The notes below the pieces were generated by a model that was not told where the DNA came from, did no database searches, and was given only the letters and a program-made list of their open reading frames with translations. From contig JAJGBQ010000007.1 in the NCBI GenBank assembly GCA_022457065.1, forward strand, positions 1,116,001 to 1,180,000: 64,000 nt of DNA. The letters run 5' to 3'. Origin of the DNA: Curvularia sp. ZM96 (lineage: Eukaryota > Ascomycota > Dothideomycetes > Pleosporales > Pleosporaceae). Within the stretch, counting starts at the first letter, position 1, and the number at the start of each line of letters is the position of its first letter. A program made the translations under genes and the position numbers. Shown one piece after another: positions 54,168 to 64,000 of the stretch.

Positions 54168-55604
54168 CTACTCTTGCACAGTGCCATTCTCCTTCTCTTT
54201 TTCCTCTCCCACCTCCTCTACCTCTTCCTCTTCGCCCTCCTTGTCCTGCCGCAGCGTACTCGTCGGAACCTCGCTCTCCTCGCCCTTCTTGCGGAAAACG
54301 GCCTGCATCCAACACCGATACATTTTGAGTCTGCGCTGGCGGTTCACCAGCATGCGTCTATCGACGCCGATATGCGCGACCTCGAACGTCGGTCTAGCGT
54401 CACCATTCAACTGCACGGCCTTGACGCCCTCGACGAGCTCATCCTGCTCCTCCGCCGCCTCTTTCTTCTCACCCTCCTTCCCACCCCAAATCCTTTCCAA
54501 CTCCTCCCTCTCAAAAAAGTAAACCCTCGTGCCATCCCCTCTAACGTAAAAATTCTCCTGCAAATACCTCCCCTTCTTAAATCGCACCTGCGCCAGATCG
54601 CCCCTGCCGTAATCTCTAAACAACACCTGCCCACCGGGCTTGAGTACGCGCCAGATATTCCTAACCGCCTGATCCCACTGATCCGGGCTCAAGGCACTGA
54701 AGATGAAAATCATGAGCACGACATCGACACTGCCTTCCGTAAGGCCTGGCGGTAGTCCCCCATTCTCCGAGTCTGGGGACGCAGCAACGTCCCAGACATC
54801 GGCTTGGATGCGGGCTGGATCGTACAACTCATGTCCGCGTATCAACTCGACCGCCTTTTTTGAAAAATCACACGCGTGAATCTTCAACCGTGGATTCCTA
54901 CTCCGCTGCAAGATGGGAAACGCACTATTTCCTGCTCCAGCGCCCACCTCCAACACCGTGGCTTGAGGCCCCTCCTCTTTACCCAATTCCTCTAGCACCG
55001 GAAACTCCTGCGCCAACCACTTCCTATTCTTGAAGAAGTTTGTCTTGTTGTTTTTGTAGAATTGGTTCCACCACTTCTCGGGCTGTGCGTTATAGCGCGC
55101 GCGGTCAAACTCAGATACGGGTTCCGCGCGCTGCTTGGTGTATTGTTCTTCGGAAAAGGCCAGGTACGACGAGTCGACGGTGACGTGGTCCCAGGCGTTG
55201 AACTCGAAAATGTCGTCGCCTTCTTCGAGGAAGCGGCTGCCGAAGGAAAAAGGGTCGCTGCGCTTTTGGTTGTTGGTAGGGTCGTGCGAGCGCGAGGCGG
55301 GGGCGCGGACGGGCGCGAAGGAGGCGGGGACACCGTAGGCGTCGCTTTCGGGCGGTGGTTGTTGTTGTTGGTCTGGAGAGGAAGCGGTTTGCACGGGATC
55401 GGACTCTTGTGGTGGTGATTTGGGTGTAGAGGAATGTGGAATAGGGTCTGCGGTAACTGCAAATCGCATGTGTTCCATGGCCTTTGATAATTGCTGTTTT
55501 GGCTGTGGTTTCTTCGACATGCGGTTGTCGGTTTGGAATCTGGGGTCGCTGGACTCTACACCGTTCACCGCCTCGTTCGCTGGTGCGTCCATATCCGCGG
55601 CCAT
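54168..55604 (-). CDS. TRM140: tRNA N3-methylcytidine methyltransferase (Trm140/METTL type)
   Basis: 478 residues from MAADMDAPANEAV; upstream codons in the open frame reach only a TTG and lie in the promoter shared with COQ10. Methylates C32 in the anticodon loop of tRNA-Thr and/or tRNA-Ser using S-adenosylmethionine. The family hallmark WWNQFYKNNKTNFFKNRKWL stands at about residue 175, followed by VLEVGAGAGNSAFPIL (SAM-binding glycine loop, about 215), KIHACDFSKKAVEL and the motif-IV region VDVVLMIFIFSALSPDQW. A low-complexity first third and an acidic KEGEEEEVEEVGEEKEKE tail flank the enzyme. Length and motif order fit; whether it uses Thr or Ser tRNA cannot be read. Confidence 0.93.
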   Translation of the reverse strand: MAADMDAPANEAVNGVESSDPRFQTDNRMSKKPQPKQQLSKAMEHMRFAVTADPIPHSSTPKSPPQESDPVQTASSPDQQQQPPPESDAYGVPASFAPVRAPASRSHDPTNNQKRSDPFSFGSRFLEEGDDIFEFNAWDHVTVDSSYLAFSEEQYTKQRAEPVSEFDRARYNAQPEKWWNQFYKNNKTNFFKNRKWLAQEFPVLEELGKEEGPQATVLEVGAGAGNSAFPILQRSRNPRLKIHACDFSKKAVELIRGHELYDPARIQADVWDVAASPDSENGGLPPGLTEGSVDVVLMIFIFSALSPDQWDQAVRNIWRVLKPGGQVLFRDYGRGDLAQVRFKKGRYLQENFYVRGDGTRVYFFEREELERIWGGKEGEKKEAAEEQDELVEGVKAVQLNGDARPTFEVAHIGVDRRMLVNRQRRLKMYRCWMQAVFRKKGEESEVPTSTLRQDKEGEEEEVEEVGEEKEKENGTVQE

Positions 55605-55932
55605 TATCGAATGTAGTTTTGCGTTCAGTCGCGTATTGCGGGGGTTCAACACGGAATGGGGAATTCTTGGAGGGGCATTCGCTTGGAGGAGGGAGGGGGA
55701 AATTTCCCACGCTAGCCACCCCAAAAACAGCGTTAGTGTAGCCGCTCCGCGGTCCCTGGCATGAGAAACAGCGTCATTGGGGGCAGAGCCGCAATGCTCT
55801 AGCGCGGGAACGTCGCATTGCCGTCTCAAAGCTTCAACAGCCGCACGCCACGTTACTGAACAACAACGCAAACAAACTCGCTATGAAGCCTCGGTGACCC
55901 CAATTCCAACCTCTTATTCCCAGAAAACCAAA
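55605..55932. promoter_or_regulatory. shared divergent promoter, TRM140/COQ10
   Basis: 328 bases between the two ATGs, in which both genes must carry their promoters. No TATA box stands out. Confidence 0.5.
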
Positions 55933-56697
55933 ATGGCGACCTTCAAATTCACCACCCCCTCGCCGCGCTTCCTCCGCGCCATCCGCCCACCACATCACCA
56001 CCACCAACAACAACAACACCGCACCTTCCTCCCGAACCCCTTCTCCGCCTTACCAAACCCACCCTCGACGCCCCAGCGCCTCTCCGCTACCCGCACCCTC
56101 CCATACCCTTCGGCCCCCATCTACTCCATCATCGCCGACGTCCCCAACTACCAAACCTTCCTCCCCTACTGCCAACACAGCTCCGTCACAAAGTGGTCTT
56201 TACCAGATGCGCGCTACGGGCGGCGCTGGCCGTCAGAGGGCTTGCTGACATCGGGTTTCGGCGGTATAACCGAGAGCTTTGTGAGCAGGATCTATTGTGT
56301 GCCTGGGCGGTATGTGGAGAGTGTGGGTGGGGATGCGGAGACGACGTTGGATGAGGGCGAGATAAGGCATCATGTTGAGGGCGAGGCGGATGGTAGTAGG
56401 GCGGCGGGACAGAGGAGGAGGAATCAGGAGAGCAACGGGCTGCTGACGCATTTGAGGAGCAGGTGGGAGGTGCAAGGGGTGCAGGGGGGTGAGGCGAGGA
56501 CGAGGGTTAGTTTGACGGTCGAGTTTTCGTTTGCGAATCCAATGTATGCGGCGTTGAGTGGAGGAGTAGCGCCCAGAGTAGCTGAGTATATGGTCAAGGC
56601 ATTTGAGCAGCGGGTGCAGGAGCTGTTGGAGAAGAATCCGGGTATGATTACGGCGGATTTGGCGGATTTAGACGGGAGCGCGCTGAAGAGAAAGTAA
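55933..56697 (+). CDS. COQ10: coenzyme Q-binding protein COQ10
   Basis: 254 residues starting at MATFKFTTPSPRFLRAIR; the open frame extends upstream without a good start. The N-terminus is basic with a His/Gln run, a mitochondrial presequence. The rest is a START-like (polyketide-cyclase) fold: SIIADVPNYQTFLPYCQHS is the family opening, followed by an RYVESVGGDAETTL and FANPMYAALSGGVAPRVAEYMVKAFEQR ending helix, all typical of COQ10. It binds coenzyme Q and supports its function and synthesis in the inner membrane. An insert of about 35 residues (GEADGSRAAGQRRRNQESNG) makes it slightly longer than yeast Coq10. It converges with IRE1, 136 bases between stops. Confidence 0.92.
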   Translation: MATFKFTTPSPRFLRAIRPPHHHHQQQQHRTFLPNPFSALPNPPSTPQRLSATRTLPYPSAPIYSIIADVPNYQTFLPYCQHSSVTKWSLPDARYGRRWPSEGLLTSGFGGITESFVSRIYCVPGRYVESVGGDAETTLDEGEIRHHVEGEADGSRAAGQRRRNQESNGLLTHLRSRWEVQGVQGGEARTRVSLTVEFSFANPMYAALSGGVAPRVAEYMVKAFEQRVQELLEKNPGMITADLADLDGSALKRK

Positions 56698-56833
56698 TGG
56701 CTTCATTGCATGGTAATCATGGGCATAGACAGGCGGCATTGTGAGCAAGTAAATCAAGAGCAAATGTTTCAATTGTCCAATACTTTTCTACTTGCACCGT
56801 AACCTAAACACCAAGCCTTCTTCCAACCACCAC

Positions 56834-59800
56834 CTACTTGGCACCTTCAAAGTACTTCCTGAATCTTGGCTCGTTCTCCAAATCACACGCCAACACCGCT
56901 TCATAGCAGCTCATGAGCAACTGGGGGAACTTGACGGTCCAGTACCTCAGATATCCACTCGGTAGCGGCCCAACCTTGGCCTTGATTGAATCTTCCATAT
57001 CCTCGTAGTGGTTCTTTTTGTTGCGTAGCGCTCTCAACAAGTCCAACATCCGGTCTCCAGTGTATTTCCGCTGCTTGCCCAACGAGTTGACAAAGCCTGG
57101 GTCCAACTTGGCCAAGAAGTTGCGTCGGTGGTCGAGCACATCTTGGGCGTACTCTTCAAGTGTTGCAAGATGCTCCGACGGTGGGTCTCGAGGCTCTCGC
57201 TCCCAATGGTCCGAACAATCACAGAGGAAATCAAGCCGTTTCTGGTCGTCCCAGAAGAACGGGTGGTTCATGACCTGGAGGGCCGTTGGGCGGGACTCTG
57301 GGCGTGGCCGAAGCATCCATTGGATGAGGTGGTGGGGCTCCACTGAGTCGGCACCAAGAAGAAGGCGGTCGAGGTTGGATTTCTCCTTCTTGATGTTGTA
57401 CTCTCGAATCTGCATCCAGCCTTCTTCGTCGTCAAATGGGTGGCAGCCACCAGTGAGTACGTAGTAGAAGACGCAGCCCAGAGAGAAGATATCCACGGCA
57501 CGCTTCACGCCCTGCGCGACTGGATCAGTCGAGCTGGACGAGTCACGAGAAAAGCCCTGGGAACTTCCATTGACTAGCTCCTTAGGTTGGGTGATAAGCT
57601 CAGGGGCTTTCCATCCGACGGTGCCGGCATTACCAGTTGTACCGACAAGGGTACTAACATTGTCGGGCAAAGTCTTACAGAGCCCAAAGTCTGAAATCAC
57701 CAATCGTACGTCGTCCTTGGAGGTGATCAGAGGCTGTGCAACAAGAATGTTCTGAGGTTTGATGTCGCGGTGAATGATGCGGAGGTGGTGGAGGTGGTTC
57801 AGACCGGCAGCAAGTTGATACAGGCAAGACGAGGCCTTGCCGCTAATCTTGTTGACCAGACGCTGATGTTCTTCACTGAGCTCTTCTCCAGGACGTCCGT
57901 CCTTGTACAGGTCGAAAAGACTGGCCTGGCAGAGTTCAACAGCGATGTAGAGAAAGTTTTCGTCTCTCTCATCGTCAAAGTATCGGATGACGTTTGGGTG
58001 GGGATCGCTGTTTTGTAGAAGCTTGACCTCTTGTTCTGCCAGCCCAAAGTATTGAGGCAACATGCGCTTGACAGCCACCTTGACCTCCTATGAACATGTC
58101 AGAATGAGAACGGTAATAACACACTCGCGGGTCAGCTTACCTTCCATTTGCCCTCAAAGACAAATGTACCACCACTTCCATTACCAAGCAATCGGTCTTG
58201 GTCAATGGTAAGTTTGCCGATGCGTTTGATTTCCGAGATGTTCTGCACATCACCGCCGCTTACGGTAAGCTCGTCCGGTTGTAGACGCGGACCGACTTCC
58301 AGCTGTTTGGCTGCGTTGACAATACGGTTGACCTCATCTTCTTCCTTTTGCTGGTTCTTACTCAGCTTACGACCGCCCCTCCTTCCTCGGTGTGTTTTCT
58401 TCTTCTTTGGGGTAGCAGGCGCAGCATTTGGGTCCTGTGAGATGTCTTCGGTGCTGTTCGTCATTGATTCAGCGTCACCGTTGAGCTTTGTCTCTGATGG
58501 GGCAGCCTCATCTGTTGGAGAGGCTTGCTCGACAGTCGTCGTCCTTGAGAGAGGTGCAAGATCTTCATCCTCGTCCTGTGGTACGGCAAAGGTGACCTTC
58601 TTCTCCTTGGGCTCCTCGGATGCAGGCGGTTGGATCTGATCCGACTCAGGAGTTACTACCACTGGCTTCTCTGGAGTGGCATCTTCCACCTCTGGGACAG
58701 TGACAGGCTTCTCTTCGGTTGGCTTGGCTTCAGGCTCTGGAGAAGCATGGAATGGAGGAAGAGGCTGTTTGGTCCGGGTGCCCGCATGAACTAGTTGCTT
58801 CAGATAGCTCAGACAAGATTCAACCGCCGTAGGCTTGACAGAAGCTCCAAGACCACCAAAAAGACATATGGCAACCACAATGTACAGATAAACGTTGACA
58901 GACCGTCCGACGACTTCGGTCTGTGGTGGTACGTCAATGGTTGGAGGCTGGTGGTGTTCCCTTGGGGAGGTTTCTGGAGGATTTGAGATGACCTGATCGT
59001 TTGCGTTGTCGTAGTAGGTCGGTGCGGGGATGCCCAGTAGTTGAGTGGGCAAGTCTGGAACCTTGTAGTCGAGCCTGTGGACACCAACCAGACTCTTCTT
59101 GTCTGGCAAGGCGTAGGCAGCATCCCAATCGTATGCCACCTGATTTTGCTTGTAGCAGCTCGCGTCTGGGGCACCGTCGGTCACGGCAGGATAGTGCACT
59201 TCGGACAATGCATACCACGCCCCAGAGTCGGTTGTGTTGAGGAGGACATGGTTGGCTTTGTCCTCTGAAAATTGCGGCCCCGCAGGCTGCGGTAGAAGGA
59301 CCAGGGGAGGGTCAGAGGACTGGTCATTCAAAGGGCGGGCGACATCAAAGACGCGTGCAACTGGGAAGGGCAGATTTTTCCTGTACAGAGGACGCTGGTG
59401 CGATCTCGGACGCTTGTAGTCAAAAGCAATCACCTCACCGTTGTACAAGGTGTAGATGTACTGCTTGTCCAGAGTCTGGTCGTACTGCGACTGCAAATCT
59501 CGGTCTCGACTGTTGGGGTTCCACTCTGCATATTTGAGGGTGCAGATGTGTTCGTTGGTCTTCTTGTTGTGAATTGTGATGGTGTACTGGGTCTGGCCAA
59601 TGTCAATGACTCCGCGGCAGTCACGTTCCCGAGCAGTGAAGTAGTTCTTGGACTCGGGTGCACAACTGTCGTCGTGGGGAAACGAGCCGCCAGGACTGAA
59701 GCTCTGCTTGACGATGCCGGATGCGGCGTCGACCAGAAGCATAAACGTCTTCTTCTCGACATTGTAGACGACCGGAAGGTCCGGATCGTCGCTCGAATAA

Positions 59801-60465
59801 GGTGCGTTCTCGGCCAATTGCTTGACCGTGACACCCAGGTGCTGGAGCTGGGGGTAGGGGCCAGGCGAGAGGAGATAGAGGGCTCCGTCTTCGCGCGGCT
59901 CGACGATCCACACAAAGGGCTGGTCTTGGGGGTCTACACTGCCGCCCGACGAGTTGTAGATGGTCTCCAACATGGGGCGTCCGCTCAGCTCCCAAATCTC
60001 CTCTCCATTGTATCGGTCGCGGGCGTGTATGTGGCCGTCGACGGTCGCCAAGAGAACAAAGTCCTCAACTTCCCAATCCTGCAGAGAGCGCGCACCGGGG
60101 ACAAGGCCTCCCGAGGCTGCATATCTGGCGGGATCGGCTCTGACAGCACGAATGGCTGGAGCAGAAGGAACTCTGGTTGCTAGGGCGCGCACGTTCTGGC
60201 TGTTGGGGGACGAGTAGGGACGGCGGCGGGGGGTGTCGACTACCGCGTCCTTGGAGGCGGGCTTTGCGTGTTTGTGGCTGTGGTTGGGGATGGGGTTGGG
60301 GGGCACGAGGTTTGCATGCTCGGGCTGGACGGCTGGGCGGACATGATGGGCGAGACGAGGTGGTGATGGCTGCTGCTGCTGAGCGACCACGAGTCCGGTG
60401 AGGAGCAGGAGGGCGAGGGTGGTGAGCGCCGAGCCAGCACCAGGCGGCCGGCGCGGACGCGGCAT
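56834..60465 (-). CDS. IRE1: IRE1 unfolded-protein-response kinase/endoribonuclease
   Basis: Predicted 1192 residues from exons 60465-58141 and 58087-56834. ER transmembrane sensor that, on unfolded-protein stress, oligomerises and splices the HAC1-type mRNA. Signal peptide MPRPRRPPGAGSALTTLALLLL, then a luminal sensor domain to about residue 500 (LVLLATVDGHIHARDRYNGE opening), one membrane helix near 521 (YLYIVVAICLFGGLGA), and a basic and acidic linker with GRRGGRKLSK. The kinase starts at RLLGNGSGGTFVFEGKW with intron placed before EVKVAVKRM; HRDIKPQN and SDFGLC are the catalytic and magnesium loops. The KEN RNase domain (WEREPRDPP to NEPRFRKYF) is complete. Nothing broken. One of the surest calls in the window. 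Confidence 0.97.
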
Positions 60466-61498
60466 TGCGTGTGGGTGGGTGGTTCAGTTCAGAGCCTGCG
60501 GCAGGCGGCGAGGACGGGGGAGATGGAGCATCCGCAAGCTGTGATGAGGGCGGACTGGGCAGGAGGAGGAGGGCAGAGCGTGCCTGTGGCAGCGAATTTG
60601 GGACGATATTAAGCCGTCGCGGGGACGGCTGCAGCTGAGGTGCGTGTGCGTGCCAGTGCCATTGCACGACGGGGGTCCAGCCGGGGCCTCGTCAGCCCAC
60701 CCGCCGCCTAGGCTCCGTGTCGACACACTCGCCCGTTTCCCTCGTTTCTGCTGCGAAGGAACGCAGGGACCGAAGGCGACGGGCCATCCCATGGGCGTCG
60801 TCCAGCCTCCCCTGGGGGCCAGCCCGCCCGCCGGCGTTGGGCGAGGGCGAGGGCGAGGGCTCCTCTCGGACGCCGTCGCCGTGGCGCAGTAGGCGACGGT
60901 GCATCCCAGCCCACACACCCACCCCCCACATCATAAGTACACCACCACTACCACAACACAACACAACACAACACAACACAACCACCACCGCTCCCGAGCC
61001 CGTTTCAGTGCTTCTGTCGACTCACGCCGCCGCCGTGCCCTGTGGCAGCCGTGTGACTGTTTGCCGCAGCCGAGCAACCGCACCGCAACCCAGCAGTCTT
61101 CGACCGCACTAGGTTTGCCGTTTCGGTGCGTCCCAACACCTTTACTGTCATGGCGAGACGCCGACTTGAAACACATGTCAGCGCCAGCCCCCCACCAACC
61201 CAGTCTTGGCCGTCGTCGTCACGTGAGCGGCCCCAGTGAAGCATCTAGAAACTCGCTGCTGAATCGCCGTGGTCCTGCATCAAGTCCCACGCATATGCAA
61301 AGGGGAAGGACCCGTATTACCTGCATCACGCCTCGTGTTCCCTCGCAACCGCCAGCAATCAGACATGGTGGTGCACAATGACATGCATTCTGGCTCGTGA
61401 GCGTGTCGCTGCATTCATCTCGGTCCGTGATATTTGTACTGTACATGCTATCTAGTGTCCGTGACTGCATTGCATCATTGTCTTTTGTCCCCTCGCCC
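60466..61498. other. IRE1 upstream region, GC-rich
   Basis: About 1 kb between IRE1 and the CCT2 stop. Overlapping GC-rich frames on both strands reflect composition rather than genes. A CACAA microsatellite lies inside (listed separately). It should hold the IRE1 promoter and leader plus the 3' flank of CCT2. Confidence 0.5.
60952..60981. repeat. microsatellite (CACAA)x6
   Basis: Six perfect CACAA units, about 490 bases upstream of the IRE1 start, in non-coding sequence. Confidence 0.9.
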
Positions 61499-63257
61499 CT
61501 ACATGCGGTCGCGTCTTCGCGGCGCGCTTCGAATAATGTTATCGACTCGCAACAGTAACTGTCTTCGTTAGCACCAATCCTCTTCACCACCCCAGCCTGG
61601 TTGCTTACCTCCGCGGCCTCCGACGCCGACGATACCACTGCCCGCTTGAGCTTGTAGCTCTCAATCACTCCCAACTCCCTCATGTCTGCAATGCCACCTC
61701 CCGGCGACAGGAGATCCAGACCCGAGCTGGTCAGGCCCGAGTAGACGGCTTTCCGGAGTCGCGTGACCAGATCGCTCGAGTCGAATCCAGCATTGTCGGC
61801 CAGGATCGTGGGAAGCTGCTGGAGCGCCTTGGAAAAGGACTCGACGGCAATAGCCTTCTTACCAGCCACATTCTGTGCCGCCTCGGCTACCGCCTTCGCC
61901 ATGTTCATCTCTGCGCAGCCACCACCCAGTGTTGTCCGGGGCTCCTTGACGGTTTGTGACAGCACAGCAAGAGCATCGTGTAGCGATCGCTCGGCTTCAT
62001 CCAGAAGCTGCTCGGTGGCACCACGCAGCACAATGGTGCAGGCTCGTCCTGCCTTGGTGCCCGAGAACTTGATCAGCACATCCTCTCCAATAATGACCTC
62101 CTCGACCAGATCGCAGTAACCGAGCTTGACGTTCTCAGGGTGGTCAAAAGTCGATGTAATCTCTCCGCCAGTGACGAGGGCCAGGCGCTCAATGCCGTCA
62201 AAGTCGGCGTGCTCAATGGAGCAGATGCCGGCATCCGCAAAGAGCTGCTCGGGCCAGTTGTAGATGAGCTGTCGGTTGACAAAGCAGTTGATGCCGTGTG
62301 CCTTGATGCGCTCCACCTTGGCCTTCATCTTCTCACGCTCGGCCTTCTCCAGCTCAGCCAGCTTGCCCGTTGAATCCACCTTGACTCTTGCCCCAAAGAT
62401 CTTGATCTTGTCTGTGTCCATGGCCGTGTTGGCCACGAGAATCTTGGCGTTCTCTATCCTCTTGGGTTGGTTGACACCAAACTTCTTGTCCAGAATAAAT
62501 CCCTCGTCCAAGTACGAGTCCTTGAGCTTTCCTCCAGCCTTCTTGATGATCTGAATATGTGTCAAGTCCGTCGAGCCTCCCAGCTTGAGGACAGCGTCTA
62601 CGGCAAGTTTGGCAAACTGTGTGCGGTCTTGCGAGAGAACCTTGGAGCTCAGCGTTGTGCGGGCAATGGCCTCGAGATCTTTCCTGAACTCCTGCTCGTC
62701 ATTGCTGTGATCCACGGCAATCTTCTCCAGCGCCTTCAGTGCCGCATGGCTCGCTATCCTGTATCCTTCAATGATCGTCTGGGGGTGGATCTTCTGGTCG
62801 ACCAGCTTCTCAGCCTCCCGCAGCAGTTCGGCGGCAAGGACAGTGACTGAGGTTGTTCCGTCACCAACTTCGTCGTCTTGGACTTTTGAGATGTTGACCA
62901 GTACTTTCGCGGCGGCGTTGTCGAGAGCAATCGCTTTGAGAATAGTGGCACCGTCGTTTGTGACCATAATCTCTCCAGTGGAACTTTCCGCACATGTGAG
63001 TTGAGGCGTACGCTGGGGGCGGGGCAATAATGCACACTTACGCAGACTGCAATATCTTGTCCATGCCCTTGGGGCCCAATGTGCTCTTCACCAGGTCTCC
63101 GACCGCAATAGCTCCTACGAAAGCTGAGAGGCGCGCATTCTCGCCCTTCTCCTCCGTTACGTCTTCCGCAAAGATCTGAGTGGGGTTGGACTGCAGGACT
63201 TGTCAGCGACCACGTTTGTGTTATGGTTTAGTCAAAGAATGTGAACAATCATACCAT
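61499..63257 (-). CDS. CCT2: CCT2, T-complex chaperonin beta subunit
   Basis: Predicted 528 residues from four exons: 63257-63255 (just the ATG), 63190-63042, 62983-61609 and 61558-61499. Without splicing, the long frame runs past the true end and gives a false tail. Subunit of the cytosolic TRiC/CCT ring that folds actin, tubulin and other proteins. The second exon opens [20 protein letters not shown], the beta-subunit N-terminus; [40 protein letters not shown] and [10 protein letters not shown] are the ATPase motifs of group II chaperonins. The last exon ends [12 protein letters not shown], as in other CCT2 proteins. The first intron begins directly after the start codon. Confidence 0.95.
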
Positions 63258-63559
63258 CTTGCTGTGATTTCTGGGCTACCAAAGAGGGGTATCTCAGAAG
63301 GTGTGGGGTTGTCGGCTGGGTGGTGCCTGGACGCGACTTTTTTCTAGTCTTGCCCGCGCTGGAGCTGTGTTTGCGGTGTTTGCGCGGAGCTTCCCCGGCC
63401 AATGGTTCCACCGGAGTCCGTGACCTCTTGAATGCCTCTCACTTTTGTTGCACAACACCAAACCACCGGGAAACCACCAGAAATTTGGTCGCGTAGCTCT
63501 GTACAGTCGCATATTCTCTAGGTAAGTCCCGAACTACGGTGCCACCACACCTGTGCAAA
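63258..63559. promoter_or_regulatory. shared divergent promoter, CCT2/SAD1
   Basis: 302 bases between two divergent housekeeping starts. A CCAAT-type GCCAATGG lies near 63399-63406 (CCGGCCAATGGTTCC). No TATA box evident. Confidence 0.45.
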
Positions 63560-64000
63560 ATGTCGAAGCGGCCGGCCTCTGGGCCTCTCGAGGAGATACA
63601 CGACGCGCCATCGCCAGCGATGAAGCGCCCAAAAGTCGAGGATGAAGAGATGGAAGACTCTGAGACAAATGGCGCGACCGAAAATGGACATCTCATGGCT
63701 CCGCGAGCGCAAGATCGTGACAGGATAGACATTGTAGGCGCAGACGCCGAGGAGCACGAGGAGCTTCAAGAAGCTGGCGCATTAGACGACGAAGACGACA
63801 ATGAGCCCGCAATCGCCGCGCCGAAACGCCAGGCTGCCCCAGAAGCCGGATATACCGATCTCTACCTCGACACAATAAATCGCAAAGTCCTCGACTTCGA
63901 CTTCGAGAAGCTATGCTCCGTCACACTGTCCAACATCAACGTATACGCCTGCCTTGTATGTGGAAAATACTACCAGGGTCGAGGGCCAAAGTCGCAAGCA
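63560..64000 (+). CDS. SAD1: SAD1/USP39-type tri-snRNP protein, 5' part, cut by window end
   Basis: 147 codons open to the window edge. MSKRPASGPLEEIHDAPS starts a disordered acidic N-terminus. From about residue 107 the text reads YTDLYLDTINRKVLDFDFEK, then LSNINVYACLVCGKYYQGRG, the start of the ZnF-UBP domain with the CxxC pair. This is specific for the spliceosomal protein Sad1 (USP39 in animals), a catalytically dead ubiquitin-hydrolase relative needed to join U4/U6.U5 tri-snRNP. The rest of the zinc finger and the hydrolase-like domain lie beyond the window. It is divergent from CCT2. Assignment is sure; integrity of the rest cannot be judged. Confidence 0.92.
   Translation, partial: MSKRPASGPLEEIHDAPSPAMKRPKVEDEEMEDSETNGATENGHLMAPRAQDRDRIDIVGADAEEHEELQEAGALDDEDDNEPAIAAPKRQAAPEAGYTDLYLDTINRKVLDFDFEKLCSVTLSNINVYACLVCGKYYQGRGPKSQA

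Noticed and set aside
60484..60918. Several GC-rich frames of 80-200 codons upstream of IRE1
   Set aside because: They overlap one another on both strands and reflect GC content; none has a motif or plausible gene structure.
61219..61498. Extension of the CCT2 frame past 61499
   Set aside because: Reads through an intron; splicing at 61608/61559 gives the conserved C-terminal end of CCT2.

Overview
The window reads as a chromosome segment of a filamentous ascomycete, most likely a Dothideomycete of the Pleosporales type. The evidence is short GT-AG introns of about 40-75 bp, dense genes on both strands, typical fungal families (AAT permease, CFEM protein, cutinase, GH43 galactanase, DUF6314-fused flavoprotein) and AT-rich, repeat-littered islands with small secreted-protein genes next to conserved housekeeping blocks. 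The species is not determined. Nothing bacterial, viral or CRISPR-like was seen, and no rRNA or tRNA was recognised.

Layout. 1-12.7 kb: a cysteine-rich unknown protein, a 4-exon amino-acid permease, an LRR protein, an SDR-like NAD(P)-binding protein, an F-box/LRR-like protein, a CFEM membrane protein and a small secreted cysteine protein. 12.7-16.4 kb: first AT-rich island, holding a roughly 1.3 kb element with about 50-bp degenerate terminal inverted repeats that encloses a hidden three-exon cysteine-rich secreted-protein gene; a decayed pogo-type transposase follows. 16.4-31.6 kb: an unknown four-helix membrane protein, an unknown 173-aa protein, a full-length ABCA transporter, NatD-type N-terminal acetyltransferase, a 4-exon LYRM2-like protein, a flavin monooxygenase fused to a DUF6314-like domain and an acidic, probably mitochondrial protein. 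31.6-34.9 kb: second AT-rich island with a tandem repeat and a secreted-protein gene whose start codon is GTG. 34.9-51 kb: exo-beta-1,3-galactanase (GH43 + CBM35-like), cutinase, GNAT, a small F-box-like protein, a PHO84-type phosphate transporter, an unknown 737-aa protein, a secreted copper amine oxidase and a poorly resolved cysteine-rich gene. 51.7-64 kb: a compact core block of CDC6, TRM140, COQ10, IRE1, CCT2 and the 5' part of SAD1/USP39.

How they fit together. The right end is core cell biology: replication licensing, tRNA modification, coenzyme Q, unfolded-protein response, chaperonin and splicing. Cutinase, galactanase, amine oxidase, permease and phosphate transporter fit a plant-associated or saprotrophic lifestyle. 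The two AT-rich islands are the accessory part, and the TIR-bounded unit carrying a cysteine-rich secreted protein is the main lead of the window.

Many open frames here begin at GTG or TTG. I moved starts to the first plausible ATG and rebuilt introns by hand from GT-AG sites, branch points and frame continuity. All family assignments come from motif recognition, not from searches.
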